33,001 nucleotides of DNA from Pseudomonadota bacterium (GCA_005777235.1 SXND01000044.1:1-33001), one strand, 5' to 3'; positions 9,308 through 18,284 are shown, counted from the stretch's first letter. Numbers and translations are program-made. Notes: generated by a model not told the origin, from the letters alone.

Positions 9308-11017
9308 TTAGGGGGTCCGCACAAACAAGAAATCTCCCCCATCATGTCCGGCGTAGCGGATGTCCGAATACTCCGGCGTCTGTGGGGAATTGACCACCAC
9401 CAAGCGCTTAATGTGATTGGACAGTTGCTGGCCATCAAGAAGAGAGCGATTGTCCTGTAGTACCGATAAAAAGGCCTTGGCGAACACGGAATGATTGCCG
9501 CCACCACTGTCCAACACGGGTTCCAAGCCCCCGGAGGTCAGCGCCGTCCTGGAACGTTTCTCGGCCACACGTGTATAGAAGGTCTCTGGGTCGATCCCAC
9601 TGCGCAACCCCTCCCCAGCATCGCGTAGCAGGGTGCCGGAGTAACACGAATCCGCCACCAGTAACACATGCTTGGCAGTCATCGCTTTCAGGGTGTCCGT
9701 CAGCTCGGTGGTGGATAACCAGTTGACGCGCGTATCGGGTTGGGCGTTGACTGGCAGCCAGTAGCCACGTTCCGCCTCTTTATCCAGTGTCCCGTGTCCC
9801 GCATAGTAGATCATCAGGTTATCGTGTTCGCTCAAGGTCGTGCGCAATTTGTCCAAGGCACGAATCATGTGGTCACGTGTAGCTTCCAAGAGGAGCGTCA
9901 CCTCGAAGCCATACTGCTCGCGCACGAGTTTGGCCACGGCTTCGGCATCGTGCACCGCCGTTGCCAACTTCGGCAGATACTCATAGGCGTTGTTGCCAAT
10001 GATCAACGCATGGTAACGTCCAAAGCCTTTGGCTGGTGCCGCTTTCACCGAGGTCGTGCCTGGCGTTGACGCACTCGCATTGCGGACGGTCAGCGTAGAC
10101 TCCACGTTGCGTCCCTGCGCATCCATGGCATTGAGTACGACCGTGTTCGTCCCTGGATCGAGGCGCACCTTATGACTAAAACTTCCCTGGGTATCCAGGC
10201 TGACGGGCCTGCCATTAATAAACAATTTGAGCGTTCCCGTGCCTTCAGACACCGTGCCCTCGACGCGGAAATCGGTATCGGTGACGACCAGACCGCGGGT
10301 ATTCTGGGCCGATGCAGGCTGGCGCAGGGTAATTCGTGGTGGCGGCGTATTGTGCGCCAGCCGGATGGTGCCTTGCCCCTGAGCCCGCTGTGTTTCCGCC
10401 GTTTGCGCCCGTTGCTCGGCTTCCCGGGCGCGTTTCTCCGCGTCGTAGAGGAGGGACGCCACTGCACCAGATGCCTGCGGTTTGGTGGGCTCTGCCTGTT
10501 CCAGCAGGTGAGAGGATCCACGGGCCTGGGCGAAGGTGACCGCCGTCTGGCCCGCACGATTTTGCAGGGCGGTATCGGCTCCTTTTGCCAGCAAAGCCTG
10601 GGAGATATTGGCGTGGCCTCCCACCACGGCCAGCATCAGCGCTGTTTGTCCAGCGCGATTTTGGGCGTTGACCTCAGCCCCTTTGGCGAGGAGGGCCTGC
10701 GCCACATCAATGTGTCCCTGCGCCGCGGCTAACATCAAGGCCGTCGCCCCGTCGCGATCCGGTGTGTTGACCTGCACGCCGTTGGCCAGCAAGAGCTGCA
10801 CCGTGGCGGTGTGTCCTTCGAACGCGGCCAGCATTAAGGCCGTTTTGCCGTCACGATCAATGGCGTTGGCATCCGTGCCCTTGGTCAGCAGTGTTTGGAC
10901 GGTGGCGGTATGCCCCCGGGCGGCTTCACGCACGAGGTCAAAATCCGTCGCACAGCCTGTCGACAATATCTGCACGCCCATGTAGCTCAGGAAGAGTGCA
11001 GCAGATATCACACGCAT
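9308..11017 (-). CDS. Ankyrin-repeat caspase-like (C14) putative lipoprotein
   Basis: The start ATG 11017 is preceded by AAAGGGGG and opens a hydrophobic leader ending LSTGC at residue 22, a lipobox-like site (Ser and not Leu at -3), so the protein is probably exported and lipidated. Residues about 25-160 hold four ankyrin repeats (DGKTALMLAAFEGHTATVQLLL, DGATALMLAAAQGHIDVAQALL and so on). A helical Glu/Arg-rich linker (LLYDAEKRAREAEQR) and a beta-sandwich-like region (LKLFINGRPVSLDTQGSF) follow. The C-terminal caspase domain begins at RYHALIIGNNAYEYLPKL and has both catalytic residues: His in MIYYAGHGTL (about 406) and Cys in LLVADSCYSG (about 458). This makes an active orthocaspase or metacaspase-like peptidase plausible; such enzymes cut after basic residues or Asp depending on the family. 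The earlier GTG/ATG options up to 11104 would bury the signal peptide. 569 residues, intact. Confidence 0.85.
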   Translation of the reverse strand: MRVISAALFLSYMGVQILSTGCATDFDLVREAARGHTATVQTLLTKGTDANAIDRDGKTALMLAAFEGHTATVQLLLANGVQVNTPDRDGATALMLAAAQGHIDVAQALLAKGAEVNAQNRAGQTALMLAVVGGHANISQALLAKGADTALQNRAGQTAVTFAQARGSSHLLEQAEPTKPQASGAVASLLYDAEKRAREAEQRAQTAETQRAQGQGTIRLAHNTPPPRITLRQPASAQNTRGLVVTDTDFRVEGTVSEGTGTLKLFINGRPVSLDTQGSFSHKVRLDPGTNTVVLNAMDAQGRNVESTLTVRNASASTPGTTSVKAAPAKGFGRYHALIIGNNAYEYLPKLATAVHDAEAVAKLVREQYGFEVTLLLEATRDHMIRALDKLRTTLSEHDNLMIYYAGHGTLDKEAERGYWLPVNAQPDTRVNWLSTTELTDTLKAMTAKHVLLVADSCYSGTLLRDAGEGLRSGIDPETFYTRVAEKRSRTALTSGGLEPVLDSGGGNHSVFAKAFLSVLQDNRSLLDGQQLSNHIKRLVVVNSPQTPEYSDIRYAGHDGGDFLFVRTP

Positions 11018-11192
11018 GGAACCCCCTTTGCCTCGCAGTGAGGCTTGCATCACCCAGGATCCTCTCATACCAATGGTCTCGGGAGAGTGTAGCGTACGCC
11101 ACACTGACTCTCATTATTGTAGAATCATTTCACAACGCGAACCATGTGGGGTTGCTCACAAGGACGCCGGCGGCATCTCGCCAGCCCGCCTG

Positions 11193-13985
11193 TCACGTAT
11201 CCTTTCTGCCAACGCGGTGCCAGGCGAGGCTAATCAACACCCCTAAGAGCAAGCCTGGTAAGGTCAGATCCCGCTCCGCACCTGGAGCCAAGGTACACCC
11301 GCCGCCGCTGCTGTGCCCACCACCCTCTCCACCACCATCGTCCGTCGCAATAGAGCGCTGCAAGGCCAGGGTGCCCACGGCGACAATGCGGCCATCCGCC
11401 GTCACATCATTATCGCCCTCACGGCCATCCATCAGATGTAACTCCACGATTCCTTGGCCGATGACAAGGCCCACCGTGTCGCTAAACGTCAAACGATACC
11501 AATGCGGCAAGGCAAGTGTCGGGGTGGGGCCGAAGCTGAGATAGGTATTGACTTGAACGCCTGGCGGTAGCACGAGCGTCACCGTGGTGACCTCGCGAAC
11601 GGCAAGCCCCTGCACGGTAAAGGTCAAGAAGTTCAGAGGCAGCGTCACGCCGGGTGGGACGTCGCGGGGCGAAGGATTGTCGATAAAACGTACATTGACT
11701 AACTGCGTGTCGGTGGGCGAGAACAGCGTGAGGGTGTGCCCACGCACGCTATCACGTAGCGATACGACATTGGCTTGCTGCACATCGGGTATGCCATCCT
11801 GGTTGACGTCGCTATCATCCGGTGTCCCGTCACCTGGTCTCTCGCCGCCGTCACCCCCATCTTGCCCCGGCGCTGTGTCGCTTGGAAGCACCTGCACGAC
11901 TGCAGTCGCGGTGCCAATAAGTCCCTGACTATCGGTGATGCGTAGTTCGAAGGTCAGGAGTTCCCCAAGAGCTGACACCGCAGGCGCCAGAAACGTGGGT
12001 TGTGCCACCATCACATCTGAGAGGGTTACCGGGGGGCCGCTGAGCTGGCGCCACAGAAAGCGAGTCACAGGATGCCCTTGCCCGTCACGAGAGCGCGCAC
12101 CATCCAGCGTCACTACGGTACCCGCCACCACGGTTTGCGCTGCCCCGGCGTCTGCCATCAGCGTATTGCGACTGACGTTGACCACGGTCATGGCCGTGGC
12201 CGTGAGTCCCCCGGCATCCGTGACGCGTAAGGTAAACGTGAGCCGGACGGTGCCCTCCCCTACAGCCGGGGCGACAAACGTCGGACGTATCGCTGTCGGG
12301 TCCGACAGGGTGACAGGCGGCCCTTCACCCTGACTCCAGGCGAAGAGCAGGGGGGTGCCTTGAGGATCCAACGACTGGGAGCCATCCAGGGTCACCACGG
12401 TTCCCGTGCTCACCGTCTGCTCGGGGCCCGTGCGCGCCACTGGGGGCGCGTCATCTTGCACTTGCACGGTGGTCAGCGTGGTCGACGTGAGTCCTTGCCC
12501 ATCGGTGATACGCAGCTCGAAAGTCAACACCTCACTAGGCGAGGAGACGGCGGGTGCAATAAACGTCGGACGCACTGCAGTCACATCGGACAAGGTCACC
12601 GGGGGGCCGCTGAGTTGGCGCCACAGAAAGCGGGTGACGGAATTCCCCTGACTGTCACGCGACCGGGAGCCATCCAGGGTCACCAGGGCGCCTTCCACGA
12701 CGATTTGCGACGGCCCCGCATCGGCCATAGACAGATTGGTGCTGACGTTGACCAAGGCTAAGGCCGTCGCGGTTAAGCCTCCGGCATCGGTCACACGTAG
12801 TTCGAACGCCAGGGCGGCACTGCCCTCGCCAATCGCTGGCGCCACAAACGTCGGCCGCACCGCCGTGGCGTCGGAGAGGGGCACCGACGGCCCGGCGGTC
12901 TGGCGCCAGCTGAAGGTCAGTGGCGTCTCTTCGGGATCCGAAGACTGGGACGCATCGAGGGTCACCGTCTGGCCTGCGATGACGGTCTGCGTGGGACCGG
13001 CATTGGCCACCGGCGGGCTATTGAGCACGTTGACTACTGCCGTAGCCGTGGCCATGAGGCCGCCCGTGTCTGTCACTAATAGTTCAAAAGTAAGCGCTGT
13101 ACTCGTGCCTCCTACCACCGGGGCGATGAACGTTGGACGCGCCCCGGTCGCCCCGGTGAGGGTCACAGCAGGTCCAAGAGTCTGGCGCCAGCTGAAGGTC
13201 AGTGGGGTGCCTTCGGGATCCACCGACTGGGAACCATCGAGGGTGACCACGGCTCTGGCACGGACGGTCTGTGCCGGGCCCGTCGCAGCTATCGGGGGCA
13301 GATTGACCGGGGAAATCGTTACCAGCGCCGCCGAAAGAGCCTCGGCAAACGAGCCTTCGTTGTCGGTGACGCGGAGGGCAAAAATCAACGTTGTCCCCAG
13401 GTCAACAGGCGGGGCGACAAACGTCGGTCGAGCCGCGGTGGGACTGGAGAGGGCCACGGTTGGCCCACCAGTCTGACGCCAAGCGAAGGTCACCGTCTGG
13501 GGCCCCTGCGTATCGACATCCCGCGAATTGGCACCGTTCAGTGTCACCAGTGCCCTGGCATTCACCTGTTGCGCCGGCCCGGCATCGGCGATGGGTGGTT
13601 CATCGTTGGCGTCGCCTGGAAAAGACAGCGCGCGGATTTCTTGGATGTTGGACGTCAGTACCCCCCCCACCCCGTTATCCGCATTCAGCGCCTCAATGGC
13701 CTGCAGGGCTTGATCGCTTTGCGTCGCGTGTCCCGCCTGGGCCTGGAAGGCCAGGCCATAGGGATTGCGCTGTCCATCGGCAGGCCCAGAGGGTGGGTTA
13801 TTGATGTGGCATACCTTACAGCTATCGAGGCGTGACGCCGCCGTGCCATAACGCGCATGAAACGCGGCCAGATAATTGGGAAAGGCCTCGGCACTAGAAA
13901 TGCCCCAGCAGAGACTGGCACACAGCGTCAGGAGGCAGAGCCGCTGTCTTGACAGCTGGCAGGGGTACCACTGGCGCATGCTCAT
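11193..13985 (-). CDS. Exported PKD-repeat protein with CxxCH motif and C-terminal sorting signal
   Basis: 930 residues. A signal peptide (LCLLTLCASLCWGISSAEA) leads to a short region with the single haem-c type motif CKVCH (56-60) in a context that recurs in exported PKD proteins (FPNYLAAFHARYGT; NPYGLAF). Six Ig-like PKD-type repeats of about 90 residues run from about 130 to 695, each opening like PPVANAGPTQTV and VTLDGSQS and containing FSWRQTAGP and LTFELRVTDAGGL. DDSDVNQDGIPD near 720 is a calcium-binding, dockerin/thrombospondin-3-like loop. A beta-rich domain resembling choice-of-anchor modules follows. The end is GGGCTLAPG, then a hydrophobic helix (LPGLLLGVLISLAW) and a basic tail, resembling JDVT-CTERM sorting signals. 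The gene starts 6 bases after the stop of the beta-barrel gene and is probably coupled to it. Likely a cell-surface protein; ligand unknown. Confidence 0.82.
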   Translation of the reverse strand: MSMRQWYPCQLSRQRLCLLTLCASLCWGISSAEAFPNYLAAFHARYGTAASRLDSCKVCHINNPPSGPADGQRNPYGLAFQAQAGHATQSDQALQAIEALNADNGVGGVLTSNIQEIRALSFPGDANDEPPIADAGPAQQVNARALVTLNGANSRDVDTQGPQTVTFAWRQTGGPTVALSSPTAARPTFVAPPVDLGTTLIFALRVTDNEGSFAEALSAALVTISPVNLPPIAATGPAQTVRARAVVTLDGSQSVDPEGTPLTFSWRQTLGPAVTLTGATGARPTFIAPVVGGTSTALTFELLVTDTGGLMATATAVVNVLNSPPVANAGPTQTVIAGQTVTLDASQSSDPEETPLTFSWRQTAGPSVPLSDATAVRPTFVAPAIGEGSAALAFELRVTDAGGLTATALALVNVSTNLSMADAGPSQIVVEGALVTLDGSRSRDSQGNSVTRFLWRQLSGPPVTLSDVTAVRPTFIAPAVSSPSEVLTFELRITDGQGLTSTTLTTVQVQDDAPPVARTGPEQTVSTGTVVTLDGSQSLDPQGTPLLFAWSQGEGPPVTLSDPTAIRPTFVAPAVGEGTVRLTFTLRVTDAGGLTATAMTVVNVSRNTLMADAGAAQTVVAGTVVTLDGARSRDGQGHPVTRFLWRQLSGPPVTLSDVMVAQPTFLAPAVSALGELLTFELRITDSQGLIGTATAVVQVLPSDTAPGQDGGDGGERPGDGTPDDSDVNQDGIPDVQQANVVSLRDSVRGHTLTLFSPTDTQLVNVRFIDNPSPRDVPPGVTLPLNFLTFTVQGLAVREVTTVTLVLPPGVQVNTYLSFGPTPTLALPHWYRLTFSDTVGLVIGQGIVELHLMDGREGDNDVTADGRIVAVGTLALQRSIATDDGGGEGGGHSSGGGCTLAPGAERDLTLPGLLLGVLISLAWHRVGRKDT

Positions 13986-13991
13986 CTCTCA

Positions 13992-15266
13992 CTAGAAAGT
14001 ATATTCAGCACCGAAAGTGGTGACCAGATTTGCGCGTAAACCTGCATCATTCAAGGGCACCTGCGCATTCAGAAAGAGAACGAACTGTCGAAAAGGGTTC
14101 CACTTGGCGCCGAGCGACCCATTGATCACATGGCGTCCATTATCGTCACGTGGTCGATACGTCCCCAGCACATCAAAAGCCACGGTGAACTGTTCTGAGC
14201 CAACATCAAAGCCCGCCGCATACTCCAGCGAATCGCGCAACCCGCGGTCGAGGTTGAACTCATAGCCTAGATTGAGGTGGGGCGTGAACACCCCGGCGAA
14301 GGTGCGGGACAGGATCACCACAGGCCGCAACGAGGTCGTCCCAGTGCCCAGGAAATTGGACGCGTCTCCCGTGCTGAATTTGGCCAGGAGCCCAGCCGCG
14401 ACGTCAGCAAACTCACTATCAAAGAGATGATATTTGGCCCGCAAGATGACGTCCCCGATGCCTGTGGCGCTGCGTTGTTGTTCGTCGACCGGGCTCGTGG
14501 GCGCGCCGGTAAACGTGTGCACTTCTGGAATGGGATTTTCGGGAGACGTGAGCACCCGGGCATTGGCCTTGACACTCATGTTCACGTGCACGATGGGCAC
14601 GAGGATGCCAATGTCCAGGCGGTCGGTCACCCCATAGGTCGCGGCCAGGGAGAGCAGCCGCACGCGAATGCTCAGATCGAGCGCGATCAGGATGGTATCC
14701 TGCTCGAACGATTCGCGGGTCTCTGGCTCCCCCAAAACATCCGGTTGGTGCTGGGCCGTCACCCGGAGATTGTCCAGACTCTCCCCGTTGAAGCGGTTGA
14801 AGGTGTAAAACGCGTATGCCGTGTTGACACTGAGTTTCCCCCGTCCCAGCGTGGCAGCTTTTTCGGCAAACAATGGTCCGAGGGTCTATGTGGTGCGCGC
14901 GAACGTCCCCTGCTTGGCATCGAAGGCATACGTAAACCCGCCTTGCGAGGACGTGAAGGGAAAGACCCCGATTTCGCTGGCAATTTGCTTATTGAGCTGG
15001 TTAATCGCCGCGGTAGAGGACACGGTAAAATGCGGGGCGTGCCCACTGGCCACCGCCAGGGAGATGCCATTGCCGCCATAGAGGCTGGAGAGTAGCGTAT
15101 TTAACGTCCGTGGACGCCAGGCTTGCAACAAAGACGAGCGTCCGCCAAAGCGGCCTTCTTCACCCAGGGATGTCGAACCGAGCAGGGACTGCGCCCTACT
15201 GTTATGCACCACGCAGAGGATGAGGAGCAGTATCAGGCAGAGAGCATGGCACAGGCGCCTCCGCAT
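13992..15266 (-). pseudogene. Outer-membrane beta-barrel (transporter-like) protein, one in-frame TAG
   Basis: The ATG at 15266 opens a signal peptide (LCHALCLILLLILCVVHNSRAQ). The mature part has GHAPHFTVSSTAAINQLN and GGFTYAFDAKQGTFARTT, then TAG at 14886-14888, then TLGPLFAEKAATLGRGKLSVN in the same frame. Relatives read S/T-E-T-L/F-G-P there, so GAG to TAG is the likely change. Downstream is a run of amphipathic beta strands (LSLAATYGVTDRLDIGILVP, GIGDVILRAKYHL, TPHLNLGYEFNL, AFDVLGTYRP) ending in aromatic Phe (TTFGAEYTF), the usual outer-membrane C-terminus. The strand pattern resembles the MetA-pathway phenol-degradation transporter-like family. It is followed at 6 bases by the PKD protein gene, which suggests a shared envelope role. 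The upstream start has no clear Shine-Dalgarno. Null allele or base error. Confidence 0.75.
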
Positions 15267-15386
15267 GGGTGCAGAGGGAGGCAAGCGTCTGCACCCGTAT
15301 GAGTTACGGCTTTGTGGGTGTGCAAGGACACAAAAACGCATACAGGCTCCCAATCTTGATACTGTCGCACCACGTATCTCTGACCT

Positions 15387-15956
15387 TTACGCGGCAAAGA
15401 CGGTCGCGAGTTGCTGCAACAGGGCTTCTTCTGCCGACGATATCCGACTGCCAAAGCCCAAAAAGCCTCCGGCAGCCTCCGCCACAGCCCGCGCCCGCCC
15501 CAGTACGCTCTCGCGGAGATGCACGCGCTCCTCTGGCGTGAGTTGTGCTGCTAGGTCAGCCGTATACGACGACCACGCCGCGAGCAGAGAGGCAGGCGGG
15601 GGAGCGGACAGCCAGCTGTGCACGAGCTGCGCCGCGGGACTGTCCGCCGCCAGGCCAGCTGCGCTCAGGCCGGAGACAATGGCCTGACGTTCCCGGGCAT
15701 CGAGAGCTCCATCCGCCCAGGCCACGACCACGAGCGGTACCAGTCCCAGGGCCAGAAGCGTGTCTGGCGTGATCCCCAGAGTGCTCAGCGTGTGGAGTAC
15801 CGCACTATCACTGAGCCCCGTGGCGCTCGCCAGGGCTGCCTGCCCCGAGGTTTCCTCCTGGGTACTGCGTAATTGCTGCAACAGTTCCCGTTCCTGTCTC
15901 CGAAAAAACTCGTCTTCCAGAGCACGACGACGATCACCAAGAAATTCTTCAGCCAT
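15387..15956 (-). CDS. TerB-like helical protein
   Basis: 189 residues, start ATG 15956 with AAGGA upstream. The N-terminus is charged and helical (DRRRALEDEFFRRQERELLQQLR). Residues about 70-130 contain VPLVVVAWADGALDARERQAI, the TerB/DjlA-type acidic helical signature (WADG, D-x-x-E-R), and the C-terminus ends in AAGGFLGFGSRISSAEEALLQQL. No signal peptide, so probably cytoplasmic. TerB-like domains occur in tellurite-resistance and stress proteins and near membranes; this protein's role is not known. Its start is only about 30 bases from the IS110 transposase remnant on the other strand. Confidence 0.6.
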   Translation of the reverse strand: MAEEFLGDRRRALEDEFFRRQERELLQQLRSTQEETSGQAALASATGLSDSAVLHTLSTLGITPDTLLALGLVPLVVVAWADGALDARERQAIVSGLSAAGLAADSPAAQLVHSWLSAPPPASLLAAWSSYTADLAAQLTPEERVHLRESVLGRARAVAEAAGGFLGFGSRISSAEEALLQQLATVFAA

Positions 15957-15988
15957 AATGCATTCCTTCTATCACTTGGAGGTCAACC

Positions 15989-16192
15989 ATGGCGCAGTCT
16001 ACCACACTCTTTGTTGGAATGGATGTCCATCAGGAGACGATTGCGGTCGCGGAGGTGGCCCAAGAGCCTGATGCTGCGGTCACCTCCTTGAGGACGATCG
16101 GCACACACCAGCGTGATATCGCTACCCGAATCCGCATGATGCCATCAAAAGCCCAGCCCCTCATCTGTCTCTACGCAGCGGGGCTTTGGGGC
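15989..16192 (+). pseudogene. N-terminal fragment of an IS110-family transposase
   Basis: The ATG at 15989, with TTGGAGG upstream, reads TTLFVGMDVHQETIAVAEVA, the first Asp-containing strand of the DEDD RuvC-like domain of IS110/IS1111 transposases. It continues through LRTIGTHQRDIATRIRMM to ICLYAAGLWG. The frame ends at 16193-16195, exactly where an IS630-type terminal sequence begins. Full-length proteins have 300-400 residues, so only about one fifth remains, without the catalytic C-terminal part. Confidence 0.8.
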
Positions 16193-16194
16193 TA

Positions 16195-16219
16195 GAGCAT
16201 TTTCATAATTTACGCACTG
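16195..16219. repeat. Solo IS630-type terminal sequence
   Basis: These 25 bases (starting GAGCATTTTCATAATTT and ending GCACTG) are identical to the element end at 32866-32890 and stand after the same dinucleotide TA, the target of IS630/Tc1-type elements. Inward of this end there is no transposase, only enolase-superfamily sequence. So the element has been deleted internally, or a partner end lies elsewhere. No second copy in inverted orientation was seen nearby. Confidence 0.8.
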
Positions 16220-16339
16220 TGTAGGAAATATTGATGGAAGGCCTGTGATGTAGGCGGACAGACCACGGCATCGCCCAGCGGTTTGCGGAGCGTGGGTTCT
16301 GTGGGCGCGCCTTGCAACCGCGGCGGCGCACGACGGGTG

Positions 16340-16775
16340 CGGAGGACGCCTGGTGCTGTTTGACGAACGTCCAGTCGCTCTCCACGCCAAAACCGGGCCT
16401 CGCGTTGAAACGCAGCATGCCGTCATGCATGGCGGGAGCGTACACATACAACCCGTGGTGGATCGGGTGCCGTGCATGATCGCCATGGGATGCCGCCGCA
16501 CACGCGCTCGCCCCACAGGCCGAGACACGGTGGCCATGCAGAGGCGGCGCGGTATGGGGGGCAATCACCACGCCATGCTGTGCCGCCAGCGTGGCAATGC
16601 GGATCGCCGCGGTGAAGCTCGCAGGCCGGGTGGCCTCACACGGCACCAAGCGCGCGGCACCAGAGACCAGGCAATCCCGGATGGTCAAGCGAGGCCACTC
16701 ACGTTCCCCGTGCACCAAGGGCAGAGAGATGGCCTCGGCAAGACGCACGGAATCCGGCGGTTGCAGGTACCAGTG
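16340..16775 (-). pseudogene. C-terminal fragment of an enolase-superfamily (mandelate racemase/muconate lactonising) enzyme
   Basis: The minus-strand frame reads LQPPDSVRLAEAISLPLVHG, EREWPRLTIRDCLVSGAARL, SFTAAIRIATLAAQHGVVIA, PHTAPPLHGHRVSAC, then HPIHHGLYVYAPAMHDGMLR and FNARPGFGVE. This matches the C-terminal barrel of MR/MLE-type acid-sugar dehydratases or racemases, including the PH-x-AP-x-LH stretch that carries a catalytic His in several subgroups. The N-terminal capping domain and the first metal ligands are missing, and sequence on both sides (about 16776-16850 and 16203-16339) reads as unrelated translation. It sits directly inside the solo IS630-type end. A decayed remnant; the original substrate cannot be told. 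Confidence 0.55.
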
Positions 16776-16995
16776 CGTAGGTGAAGACCTCGTGGCGTGA
16801 GCCACCTGATACCTCGCTGGGATGGAGTGGCATCTGTGACACGTGGCCATTATAGCGCCAGGGGACTGTGCAAGAAAGGGCGCCCATACCTTACGCCTAC
16901 TAGCTCATACGATGCTCATGGGCAGAGAAGGGAGGAGGAGCGTCGGCTGGGCGTGACCCACGAACCAGCCGACGTCTCTGGATGGCGACCCTACG

Positions 16996-18126
16996 TTATC
17001 GGGTCGGCAGTAAGGGACACCGCGCATCAAAATTGCACCGTACGAGTTGGGAGATCTGCCCTGTGTCCGGCTTCACTTCGAGGAAGAGACCAATGCCCCG
17101 CGCGTAATACTTCCGTCCGAAGATCCCTGGCTCCAGGAGCGAGAAGTTCTTGGTTACCACGCAGTCGTCAGTGCAGAGGAGTCGCGCCAGCGGCTGCGGC
17201 ACGAATCGGTCGAGTTCCGTGTTCTTGCCGAAGCCATAGGTCGTGGACAGGATTTCGGTCACGTCTTCGGCGTTACCCAGGGAAAACTCCTCAAGGTACA
17301 CCTGGCCAACGGTCGGGGAGTCCTGGAAGATAATGCCCGGCTTGTCGCCGTCACGCCCTGCCTTGAAGGAGCCATTGATGGTGACCAGTTCTGGCCTGAC
17401 CGGCCTGTCTTCTAGGAAATTTTCGTAGTTCTTCACCTCCTCGCCGCAATACCACACATTCCCATCTTTGGCCTGGGCATACCAGTCGTCGGTCCCCTCC
17501 TTGAGACGACCATTCTCCTTGACCAGATCCCTGACGACGATGCACCGTACCTCATCGATCAGCTTCGTCTGGTTCAGGACTTCTAACGTATTGGTCTCCG
17601 TGCCGCCACGGTATTCCCAGCGGTTGCCGATCGTCAGTGGAAAATAGCGGTTCGGCTTCGTGAGATGCGTGAAATCACTGTCGAAGGCGGCTGGCTCGAA
17701 CTCAGGGTCGTACCGTCCTTCCCCAAGGGAAGTGCAAGCCTGACGACGCCCCGCCAGTTGGGCGTAGCAAAGTTGCGCGCTCTCATCGCTGGCGGTCCGA
17801 GCGTCGACGCGACATTGCTCACGCTCCGCGTGCTCCGAGACGTTGGTGCAGATCGCGATGGCCTTCCAGTAGTCGTCCTTGAACTCATGCAGGCAGGCGC
17901 GTGAGAGCGCGGTCGCGGTCGCGGTACAATAGTGTCCTCGCCTGCTGAGGGCCTCGTCTTCTTGTCCTCGCCTGCTGAGAGCCTCGTCTTCTTGTCCAGT
18001 AGCGACACTGAGGAGAGCCCCCAGCCCAACCACGCCAGCCAGCACGAGCACGCTGGCGCGCTTGCCGTGTTGTGTCGTACAAGCCGTCGCCAGTCCGAGT
18101 GCTGTCTCTTGCGTTCCAAGTATCAT
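16996..18126 (-). CDS. Exported protein of unknown function with a duplicated 10-residue unit
   Basis: 376 residues; the start ATG 18126 has AGGAGAGG upstream. A hydrophobic segment at about 25-43 (SVLVLAGVVGLGALLSVATG) is a signal peptide or anchor. It is followed by QEDEALSRRG twice in tandem (45-64). A Cys-rich helical part follows (HYCTATATALSRACLHEF, CTNVSEHAEREQC, CYAQLAGRRQAC). The C-terminal domain starts with YFPLTIGNRWEYRGG, a recurrent opening in secreted proteins, and runs through VWYCGEEVKNYENF, GRKYYARGIGLFLEVKPDTG and QLVRC. The even Cys content fits a periplasmic or surface protein with disulfides. No enzyme motif recognised; stands alone. Confidence 0.7.
   Translation of the reverse strand: MILGTQETALGLATACTTQHGKRASVLVLAGVVGLGALLSVATGQEDEALSRRGQEDEALSRRGHYCTATATALSRACLHEFKDDYWKAIAICTNVSEHAEREQCRVDARTASDESAQLCYAQLAGRRQACTSLGEGRYDPEFEPAAFDSDFTHLTKPNRYFPLTIGNRWEYRGGTETNTLEVLNQTKLIDEVRCIVVRDLVKENGRLKEGTDDWYAQAKDGNVWYCGEEVKNYENFLEDRPVRPELVTINGSFKAGRDGDKPGIIFQDSPTVGQVYLEEFSLGNAEDVTEILSTTYGFGKNTELDRFVPQPLARLLCTDDCVVTKNFSLLEPGIFGRKYYARGIGLFLEVKPDTGQISQLVRCNFDARCPLLPTR
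17933..17992. repeat. 30-base tandem repeat, two copies
   Basis: Units 17933-17962 and 17963-17992 differ at one base and are followed by a partial third start (TGTCC). They lie in frame inside the exported protein gene and encode QEDEALSRRG twice just after the signal sequence, a site where copy number could vary by slippage. Confidence 0.85.
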
Positions 18127-18284
18127 CGTACCTCTCCTGATAAAACTTCCACCGTTTGCGATGGCGTCGTGCGCCAGCGTTTGGCTCTACTGCAGATCGC
18201 GAGACGCCATCCTCCGTCACGATAGAGGCCGCGTCTCACAGACATGCATGCCATGCGGCCGGCACACAACGTCTTCTTGCATAT

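Noticed and set aside
11584-13835. Long plus-strand open frames across the PKD-repeat gene
   Set aside because: They are antisense shadows of a GC-rich repetitive gene, with no homology pattern, no ribosome-binding site and repeats that mirror the minus-strand protein.
16203-16850. The 215-residue frame as an intact gene
   Set aside because: Only the middle matches the enolase superfamily. The last residues are the translated IS630-type end and the first are unrelated to the family.
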